This document shows, piece by piece, positions 44,150 through 52,556 of a DNA stretch of 64,000 nucleotides. Position numbers and translations under genes: made by a program. Source of the stretch: Chrysoporthe austroafricana (Eukaryota > Ascomycota > Sordariomycetes > Diaporthales > Cryphonectriaceae); contig JYIP02000007.1 of the NCBI GenBank assembly GCA_001051155.2, positions 3,908,342 through 3,972,341 on the forward strand, in the 5' to 3' direction. The notes under the pieces were generated by a model. It was not told the DNA's origin. It saw nothing but the letters and a program-made list of their open reading frames with translations, and searched no databases. The first letter of the stretch is position 1, and the number at the start of each line of letters is the position of its first letter.

Positions 44150-45471
44150 TCACGCAGCCGCCATGCCCTTCCCTGCTGTCCCTGCCGGCGGAGACCCCGG
44201 TTCCCGGTCTTGCGCTTCCGCCGGCGCCTCCGCCGGCGCCGCCTCCAGCGGGGCGGGCGGGTCGTCGGGCCTGCCGTAGATCTCGTAGAACCTCTTCTCG
44301 GTCCAGTCGAACACGTTGTCGTACTTGAACCCCTGCTCCTGGAAGACGCGGCGGAACAAGCCCCGGAGGTACGCGTAGTCGGGCTTGTCCTTGAAGCCCA
44401 GGAGGCGCGTGTAGTCGATGTACGTGGCGAAGGCGCCCGGGAGGCCGGCCGCCTCGCACAGCTGCGCGCCCGAGAGGCCCTCCTTCTTCGCCTTGACCAG
44501 CGCCTCCTTCTCCTTGCTGCGCGCGGCCTTCAGGCCCTGCCACGGCAGCGAGCCGCGCGCGAAATAGACGAGGACGTATCCGAGGGACTCCAGGTCGTCG
44601 GCCCAGGACTGCTCTATTCCAGAACGTTAGCGGTGAAGACGGAGAATGGATGTGAAGACGGAGATACCTACCTACCTACCTACCTACCTACCTACCTACC
44701 TACCTACCTACCTACCTACCTACCTACCTACCTACCTACCTACCTACCTACCTACCTACCTACAATGAATTGGCGGGGATGGATACTTACCACGGCCATT
44801 GTGGTTGTTGATGCTGGCATACCGGATAGTGCCGCCGAGCGGTTTACCCTTCCATTTCCTGTCCCTCTCGGCAAGGGCGTACTCCTTCGCCAGGCCAAAG
44901 TCGACAGTATACAGTACATTCCCCTGCCGGCCGACGCCCATGAGGAAGTTTTCCGGCTTGATATCGCGGTGCAGGTAGCCCCGCGCGTGGATGAACTGGA
45001 TGCGGGCGATGGCCTGGTCGGCGAGGAGGAGGATGGTCTTCAGCGAGAGCCGCCGGCCGCAGTAGTTGAGCAGGTCCTCGAGCGACGGGCCGAGCAGGTC
45101 GTGGACCAGCGCGTAGTAGTCGCACTGCGGCCCGAACCACCGCACCCGGGGGATGCCCGCGCCGCCGGCCAGCGCCTCGTACGCCTCCCTCTCGCTCTCG
45201 AGCGGCTGGGGGTCCTTCCTGACGTGCGTGAGCTTGATGGCGACCTCCTCGCCCGACTCGAGGTCCGTTCCTGCCTGCGGGTTAGCCTGGGTTCCAAGTG
45301 CCGTGAGATATGATGGGCTGGTCAAACGTACCTTTGTAGACGAGGCCGAAGCCTCCTTCGCCGATCTTGCGGTCGATGCGGTATCTGTCGTGGACGAGGA
45401 TGTCCTGGGAGACGCGCGTGTTAGCTACTGTGCCTGAACTATAGAGGAGTTGCGGGGATTCATACCTTCAT
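44150..45471 (-). CDS. Casein kinase 1-family protein kinase, 4 exons, 340 aa
   Basis: CK1 kinases phosphorylate Ser/Thr and act in DNA repair, trafficking and signalling. I model exons 45466-45471 (Met-Lys only), 45332-45404, 44791-45270 and 44150-44613. All introns are GT...AG (61, 61 and 177 bp), and the joined frame has no stops. Motifs are KIGEGGFG (Gly loop, residues 15-22), VAIK (Lys39), LHRDIKPENF (Asp129), VDFGLAKEY (Asp150), GGTIRYASINNHNG, and after the third splice EQSWADDLESLGYV with GSLPWQGLKA. These are CK1 signatures, and the start resembles fungal CK1s beginning MKD-L-VHDRYRIDRK. The C-terminus is short and Ala/Pro-rich. Intron 3 holds a ~99-bp (GGTA)n run that could affect splicing. 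It is probably a subtelomeric extra copy. All catalytic residues are present. Confidence 0.85.
44665..44763. repeat. (TACC)n microsatellite in CK1 intron 3
   Basis: About 24 perfect tacc units without interruption. On the gene's strand it reads (ggta)n, creating many potential GT donors just after the real one. Confidence 0.97.
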
Positions 45472-46280
45472 TTTGATATGTCGGTGTGTCGAGAAAGTGA
45501 CTCTGCGATCTGAGATGAGAGGAGCTCGCTTATGTAAGGACCTCCAACAGTGATGATGTAAGTACAGGGTTAGGGTTGAATCACCAACGCGGTAATGCAA
45601 GTAACTCGGTAGCCAACAGGCTGGTGAGCATTGCATTCATCGTGACATGGAGTTGGCTATTTAACAGCAGCATACAAGGGGGTTGGCAAAAGTCTGTATA
45701 CACTCAACGTGCTTGCATGCAGGGCCCCCCTTCACGTGTTCCTCTTTCAATATATGAAAGTGGCTTTATATCCATTCAATACAGTCGATCGTTGGAAGCA
45801 GCATTACATACTTGCGTCCAAGCCTCTTTGTGGCCGGCATTGAATTACGACAGCTCCTGCTAGTCAATATGCTGCCTGCAGTAATCGTATCGCGGGCCGC
45901 TGAATGCGGATCGGCCGGGCAGATTTTAGGGGCCCGTGCGCAGTCAGACAGGCAGCCAGACAGGCCCGAACGCCGCTGCTATACCCCCCCCCCCCAAAAG
46001 CCGTAAACCACACCGGACAGGCCTGAAACCGACGCGCCCGGCCGCGCACTTGCATTTCCAGGCCAAATCGGGCGCTGCGGCGGCGCATAGGGCGGCGGGC
46101 GGCGGCAAGCGGACTGCTGCAGCTAGTACATTCTTCGCGCAGAGGCCGGCCCGGGGCTTTCGGGCAGCACAAAACAGCCAACCTGGCAGCCCGGCCTGCG
46201 AATTGCAGCAGCGCAGAGGGTGCTGCGCCCTTGCTACCTGTCCGGACAGCTTCATACAGACTGTGCAGTGCATTTCCCGG
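45472..46280. other. Intergenic DNA with a short telomere-like site
   Basis: agggttagggttg at 45565-45577 is a two-unit TTAGGG-like site about 95 bp upstream of the kinase start. There is a C run at 45987. No gene is supported; overlapping frames at 45860-46310 are GC-driven. Confidence 0.4.
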
Positions 46281-46284
46281 TAAT

Positions 46285-46400
46285 TGTGCTCTATATATTT
46301 CTGGCTGAGCACTATACAGCCATTTTCACTCTCTTTTGTAGAAGACAGATTTCTATCGCAACACTCATTTATTCTTTCCTATGCTCGATACTAGGTGCCT
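46285..46400 (+). repeat. Dispersed repeat R4, copy 2
   Basis: Inverted near-identical partner of 35808-35920. Confidence 0.88.
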
Positions 46401-46836
46401 GTTTCGCCACAGCTAGCGCAGCGGCACGACGACGATAGCTGCATCGTAGTGTAGCGCTGCGGAAGGGTGGCGTCTGCCTGCCTTCGGTAGATCAGAAATA
46501 ACAGTTGCGCACTCCATCTTACACAACGCTCTCGTCGCCACGCATCCAAGTGGCGATCTCTGGCAGCAGGGAGTCATCAGGAGCTGGACATGTTTGGATC
46601 AGATCCTATCCAACATATCCTTAGTCATAGGACCAGGCCGTCGCAGGTGGAGACGAGAACACATCACGCCGAACCCAACATCTCTGCGAGCACACGTAGA
46701 TAAGCAAAATCTTCGTGACCCGCCACCACGCCGCCTCAACCATCATACTCTGTCTCTTCTCTCTCCCCACACCCTTCGCCGCCCGTGGGCCCCAACGCCA
46801 AATTACTGCATTGCACTTCTTGCAGGAAGCCCTTGA

Positions 46837-46995
46837 AGGTTCGCCGGTTAGCCGCACCCACCACCAAGCTACAGACCCGAAGCGGCTTGGGTATGGGGGC
46901 TAGAGTGATATTTGGATGAAGGTTTGCCGGTTAGCCGCACCCACTCCAGACCCGAAGGGCCTGGGTGTGGGGGCTAGAGTGATCCTTGGAGGTTC
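46837..46995 (+). repeat. ~75-bp tandem duplication
   Basis: ggttcgccggttagccgcac…cagacccgaag…tgggggctagagtgat occurs twice in a row. The first copy has a ~10-bp extra stretch. Confidence 0.85.
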
Positions 46996-47074
46996 GCGAA
47001 CCCGATTAGAGTTTTAGAACTACATTTTGGACGCAGAGGCGTAGCAGGTATATTCTTCCCATATCGAGGCATCT

Positions 47075-48888
47075 TCAATCTGGCCTCGTCTCATTCGCCC
47101 TTGTGTGCGCAGTGCCAAAGGCCTGGTTCTTAGACGTCAGACCGTCTGGCGCAGACTCTACCACGGGTTCGCCACTATGTACCGCAGGACACAAGCGGCT
47201 GTCTTCCTCATGATCCGAGCCGGGCATGTCGCTGCTCCCACGTGACTCGGCAAAAGACCGTGAGAGTAATGGCACGTCCCCAGAACCTGCATCAGATCCC
47301 ACATCCGACACCAGTCCTCCTCCCATATGCTCGTCATCGCGGCGTGCCGACCGGCCGCGATATCGATCGTTATACTCCCAGTCATGATTGCTGTGATCCA
47401 CTGAAGCGTATCGGCCCACTTGTTCGAACCACATCGTCGCCCTGTCGAGCGCGTCGACGCTGTTCAGGCGGCGGCTGCGTCGCTGCCGTCTGTCCTTGTA
47501 GTCGTCATCATCCAGCTCGCTCTCGCCGTCACGGGTCATCTGAGACGAGGCGCGCTTCCTTGATCCGCTGCGGCTCTCGCCCCTCCTGTGGAGATGGTTT
47601 CGGAACTCCGCACCGTTCATCCAGCCCGCCCGGGGCTGCGACAGGTCGGAGGAGACCCGGGCGGGCTCGTGCTTGCCCTGATACGTAATGACGGCAACGC
47701 GTCGGGGCACGGGGGTGTCGAGAAATGTCCGGAGGAGAGGGAACAGCGCCCAGGCGAAGCGCGCAAAGAGGAACTCGCGGCTGAGCCTGTCGACGTACTT
47801 GGTCTGCATCGAGGCATTCTGGTACAAGTCGGGGAACTCGCCGTTCTCCTCGTGGTTCGTCAACACGTGTATCGCGAGCGCATACGAGCTAGGCCTGGCT
47901 TGTTGGCCTTGGCTGGTCGTGGAGGTAACATCCGTGTCTGACGGGCTGACCGGCTTAGGCACGATCACGAAGTGGCGGTGATCGAAGAGTTGATGAAAGC
48001 TGCTCTGTAGGATCGCGATGTTGGCTTCATCGCCGACCGTCCCAGGCGAGGTCGTAGCGTATTCCCCCATCCCGTTGATCCCAAACCAGTCGCTCTTCTC
48101 CGACGGAATCAGGCGGCACTTGTTGGTTCCCATGCGCAGATCCGTCAGGTAGCATCGATTCCGTACCTGGTTCGATAGAGCGCTTGTCGAGCTGGGTGTC
48201 TCGGCAGGAGACGCGATGCCGGGTGGTTGATGTGGCGCTTTCCAGCAGGCTGGGAGCTCGCCATGAGGGAACCGCCAGTCTCCAAAGGATGGCACGATGG
48301 GATATGGCTCGTGGACCGAAGCGGTGGTGGCCGGAGGGGTCGAGGAGATGGGGCGCGGAGGTGTAGGGCATTGTGTTGATGAGCTCGAGGGCTGCAGTCG
48401 TAGCGGCGGGGGCATAGCATCTGCGTCTGCTACTCTTGTTAGCACCATACTTACTGTCAAGGCCAGCAACCGCTGAGAGACATACCTTGCTCGTCATCAT
48501 GCGCGTCCCCGGCTGTGCGTGGCTCCTCGCCCCGCAGCTGTAGCCAGTAGCTCCCAGGGTCGAGGAGGCCGTCCAGAGGGACCCTCACGGGCTGCGTGGC
48601 GGCCTGGTCGTGGGAGAGGTAGGCGCGGTCGAAGGCATTGTTCGCCACGATGGCGCCAGCAATCAAGGCAGTACGGTGGTGGAGTCCAAGCCATCGCGGG
48701 CCCGGCCGCGGCTCTGACTGTGGTGACGGTGACTGGACCGCGCTGTCGACGGCGGGCAGGGTCAGCAGCACATTGTTCGGCAGTTTGCCGTATCCCGGGT
48801 GTCGCAGACGCACAAGGGGCCAGCTCGTAGGATCGGATCGAATGGAAGGCGATGCGGGCGCTGGACGAGCAAGAGGGGCCGTTGCCAT
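47075..48888 (-). CDS. HNH_2-domain fungal protein, 2 exons, 584 aa
   Basis: Exons 48486-48888 and 47075-48426, with a 59-bp intron (gtatgt … tgctaac … cag). The branch-point motif and unbroken joined frame support the splice. The start MATAPLARP has no competing upstream Met. Residues ~223-293 look like the HNH_2 domain common in large fungal families: RCYLTDLRMG, NKCRLIPSEKSDWFG, GDEANIAILQSSFHQLFDHR and HFVIVPKP. HNH proteins are metal-dependent nucleases. In this family the first motif is normally -AHI-P, but here Arg stands where His is expected (CRLIP), so catalysis is doubtful. The C-terminal ~200 residues are charged and disordered, with a possible nuclear signal (KDRRQRRSRRL). The N-terminal ~130 residues are not recognised. 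Confidence 0.8.
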
Positions 48889-50235
48889 AGTCGTGGGGAT
48901 TGGGTATGTCGGTGATGATGATGATGATGATCTCCGAAGGCCACCGCCCTTTTTCTGCCGACCTCAACCCTGCAAACTGGGGTATTATGTAAGCTTGTTT
49001 TGGTACGTATCTAAGTACCTGTCGCTGGTGCCTATACGGGCAGGACGAGCACAGTGCAGTAGCCAAAAAAAAAAAAGGATGATTAAGAATTCTTAAAATA
49101 GCTTCCAAACTTTTATGATAGAACACCAAAAGGTTGTCGACTTTTAGTATTATGAGTATGGTGTTTGTCGAGAGTTGATTATGTAATAGACAACCTGATC
49201 CGGACCTCATCTCTGGAAATGATCATTAACAGCACACGCATCATCTGTCATCTGAGATCTTTGTACCGGCTTCTTCCTCGAAGATCAACAGCAACCGCCG
49301 GCGGGTTTCTTAGCTGTCGTGCTGGAGCTCTGCCACGATAACGTGTGCTCGGATCGCTATGTGACCCGTGCGCGGCCAGGCGAATGCCCTTGCCCAGATC
49401 CGTCTCGCCAGCTTGGCTGGCCAAATAGCGTTTCTTTCCTCCTTTCCTCCCTTCAGCGCCAATTAATTCATTTTGCCCTGACATAAGATCACTTTGACGT
49501 GGCCAGCGCCAGACCACGTGCCGACGCGCTACGCGCCGACAACGCGTGCTGGCCGCAGCGCGGTATCGCATCTTGGTGGGCCACGTCACCGCGTCTCCAC
49601 TCCTCGCACCACCCGTCGCCCGCCGCCAGCCACAGGCTGCTTCATATCCCCGCCCGGCTCGCATCTTGGGTGGGCCCACGCCAGCGCTCAGCCGACGCGG
49701 GCCAGCCTGCAGTCCGTGCCCCCGCTGCTGCCTGGACCCCTCGGGTCATGTCGCCGGCCCTCGTCGCGATATTTCATATCCTGCGTCCTCCTACCGCTCT
49801 GCACGTCCTGTCTTCGCTCCAAACCCCAGCTGCCACTACCTCCCCGTCATTCCACAATTGCCTTCAAGCACTGCATCGCACCCTCTGCAGGATTGTGATC
49901 CGGCTCTGTCGTGCCCCATTGCCACGCTACGGAACGGGCCCTGGGGTGTGACTCTTTGGCTTTGTTCTGGGCTTTGGGAAGCAAGAGGTGGGACTTGTGA
50001 TGCGCGACAGCGACTGGATGGGCGAAACCTTTATCTTTCACTCGGACGACGTTTGCGGATACGGAGTCAAGGCTGCTCCCAGTCCTATTCGAAGCACATC
50101 TCAAAAGCCTGGGTGGGTGGGCTAATTCTGTATGTCACTTGCTGGCACGCAGGGGGTTTTTTGGGGGGGGTTTTTTTTTAAACCCCCTCTCCCTTCCTAC
50201 CCTTGCAATTCGTTCACTTCATATGCTAACTCATC
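48889..50235. other. Intergenic DNA without a supportable gene
   Basis: Contains a (GAT)n run at ~48914-48930, an AT-rich stretch at 49070-49200, and a block at 49340-49385 resembling 22520-22565 (gtgacccgtgcgcggccaggcg). Between 49490 and 50180 several frames are open on the plus strand, but they overlap and show no motif. Alternating G and T runs lie at 50155-50180. Confidence 0.4.
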
Positions 50236-50261
50236 TTAGGGTTAGGGCTAGGGTTAGGGCT
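50236..50261 (+). repeat. Interstitial telomeric repeats (TTAGGG-type), 4 units
   Basis: ttagggttagggctagggtt followed by agggct: four units, one with a C insertion, ending immediately before the ATG at 50262. The direction is TTAGGG on the plus strand. Confidence 0.8.
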
Positions 50262-51595
50262 ATGGCCGCTGTACCCTCTACTTCTGCGCCGGAGAGCCGC
50301 AATGGGTATGAAATCCAAGGCTGCTCTCTTGAGATAGATACCGACCTGCCGTCCTCGGCGCACTGCCTGTCACCCTGCGGTACTTCTTCGATCCGGCTAA
50401 AAGTTTCGCCTTGTTCCGGCTGCGTACTGCTATCAGTGCCTCGCCCAAACCCCTCTATCTGGATATTCCGCCCGACAAAATCGACAGTCTTTCTTTCTGC
50501 CTAGGCCCACCCACACGCCTCCATTTCCATGCTGCTATTACCCTCATTGTGCCCCAAGACCTTCCGCTAGAGCCTATTGCAGCCACAGATCGTATCACGC
50601 TTGACGCGCTGCTTTTGTTCGCGCGGCAGACGGCCGTATGCGTATCGCTGCCAGATGGCACTGACAATCTGCCGCAGCTTGCGGCTTTGTGTGAGGTAGC
50701 AGGTCGGGGAGACTTGCTCCCGGACCCTACGCAGACGAATTTGCAATCGCTGTACCGCGGGAGGGGCGGGCGGATCGTGGAGGCTGGTGAGGAGCTGTGG
50801 CCTCCCTCGGACGCATCCGGCGCCCTGCTCCCCCCGCCGCACCTCTTTTCCGCAGCACCACCCCGCGACGAAGAAGACCCCTTACCCGAGTACCCAAAAC
50901 CTGCTTCACCGTCCAAGAAACGGGCGCGGGTGCGCACGCCCTCGCTCTCGCCGTCAGACTCGACGCCGGACTACCGCGCGTGGAAGCACTTGGACCTGGT
51001 CGTGGGCGAGCGCGAGAAGATGATGTGCGAGCTGCTGCGGCGCGCGGCGAAGAGGGAGCGGACGTTCCGGGCGTTGCTGGACGAAGTGGACGCCAAGGGC
51101 GCGCGCGCGGAGGCGCAGATCGCCCGGCTGGCGGCGTTCATCGCCAGGGCGGAGGAGAGGGAGGCGGCGCTGCGCGAGGCCGGCGGTTCGCAGCTGGTGC
51201 AGGAGGTGCAGGCACAGGCAGAGGCAGAGGCGGAAGCACAACAGGCACAGGCACAGGAGCTCAGGAGCTCGCAGGTCTCCACCGTCTCCCCCTCACCGAG
51301 TGCCCGGTCTGCCGCGTCTCTCGCCTCGCGCATCTCGGACCGCGTCCAGGCGTACGTGACCGCGCAGCTCGACAAGCTGCGCGAGGAGATCGCCGCGGAG
51401 TACGCCACGAGCGCGGAGGTGGATCGCCTGCTGGAGCAGACCGTGGAGGACTTCCAGATGGACGAGGCGATCCGCGAGGCTGTGGACGAGGCGGTGGACA
51501 AGGTGCGGGAGGCGGGTGCTGGAGGCTTGGGCATAGAGGTACAGGGGGGTGTTGTCCAACCTGGCAGGGCGCCAACCTGGCAGGGCGATAGGTAG
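50262..51595 (+). CDS. Coiled-coil protein of unknown function, apparently frameshifted near its start
   Basis: The ATG (gctatggcc) opens MAAVPSTSAPESRNGYEIQG…EIDTDLPSSA, then runs to a stop at 50502-50504. A second frame takes over from about 50370 as LPVTLRYFFDPAKSFALFRL and stays open to 51595. It has no ATG until ~51017, so it needs the first frame or a splice. No GT...AG pair of normal length repairs the join. A small indel near 50370 is the simplest reading (or a sequencing error). Visible parts are an N-terminal globular region (LYLDIPPDKIDSL, LIVPQDLPLEPIAA), a Ser/Pro/Lys/Arg hinge that may be a nuclear signal (SPSKKRARVRT, after about residue 200), and long charged helices to the end (REKMMCELLRRAAKRERTFR; QLDKLREEIAAEYATSAEVD), likely a coiled coil. 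No known family is assigned. Confidence 0.55.
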
Positions 51596-51669
51596 GTAGT
51601 ATTTACTGATAACCAGGCCCATCGATTCCAACTACGTAGCTGTTTCGAGAGGACAAACTATCTCATGTG

Positions 51670-51970
51670 CCAGTGCATTTCCAGGTGCGTCTGGGCGATT
51701 TGGACCCGTGTCCGCGCCGTACGCTGCAGGTTTGTCTGTCTGCAGGCTGTGTCTGTTGTGCGCCGAGGCCCGGGCGGCCGAGAGCATACACAGCAGTCCT
51801 GCTCTGCCCGTATTCAACGCACGGCGCTGCGGGGGAAGGTTGCTGCGCCCTCGACGCCCCTCGGGCTCACATTGGACAGGCGGCGCAGTGCATTTTCCGG
51901 GTGCTTTTGGGCAGTTTGTGCCTGTGAGGACGTCGGACGCTGCAGGTCTGTATGTCTGCCATGCGCGGCC
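51670..51970 (+). repeat. Imperfect tandem duplication (~80-bp blocks)
   Basis: gtgcatttccaggtgcgtctgggcgatttg… (51673) and gtgcattttccgggtgcttttgggcagttt… (51889) both run on to acgctgcaggt(t/c)tgt. A further ~450 bp to 52500 have no gene, apart from a weak R3-like match at 52340-52430. Confidence 0.6.
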
Positions 51971-52556
51971 GGGCCTGTTTGGGGCGCCCAAGGTGTTATT
52001 TTATAGGGAGCAAACGAGTGTATATTGAAGCTTGACGAGCTGACCTATCTAGAAGGGAGGAAAGCCGCCCTTATATAGAGGGCCCTCTGGCCCCCCAGGG
52101 GTCTGGAAAGTCTGCTTATCTTTGCCTTGGCCTGTTTACCTTTCCTTTCGACCGGTAGAGTTTGTTGGGCATCACTTTACACTTTCAGAGGCCAGCGCAC
52201 GACGCCCGCGCGGGCCCAGACCGCCCGGGCCCCTTGCGCAACAGACACAGCGCACAGACAGACAAATGGGCAGCGGGTTCCGCGAATACAGGCTGAATTG
52301 ATCGGGACAGAGCCAGGATGGGAGGATGCTATCTGCCAGGCGCGGTCCCGAGGGGCCACAGACGCGCAGCACCTCCCTGCGCGGCGCTGCAGCCCGCGGA
52401 CGCTGTCGTCGCTCGTGCTTGAGAGGGCTGCTGTGTGCGCGCGCTCCTCCGCAAAAGGCACAGTGGCTAGGGCTGACAACCTTGCGTTGGCTATAGGAAT
52501 ATCATTACCACTACTACGGCTCGCCCTGCGCTGGCCCTGCGCTCACCCACCCCTGC

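Noticed and set aside
44210..45313. 367-codon plus-strand ORF over the kinase gene
   Set aside because: Antisense of casein kinase 1 and read through its intron and microsatellite (TYLP repeats).
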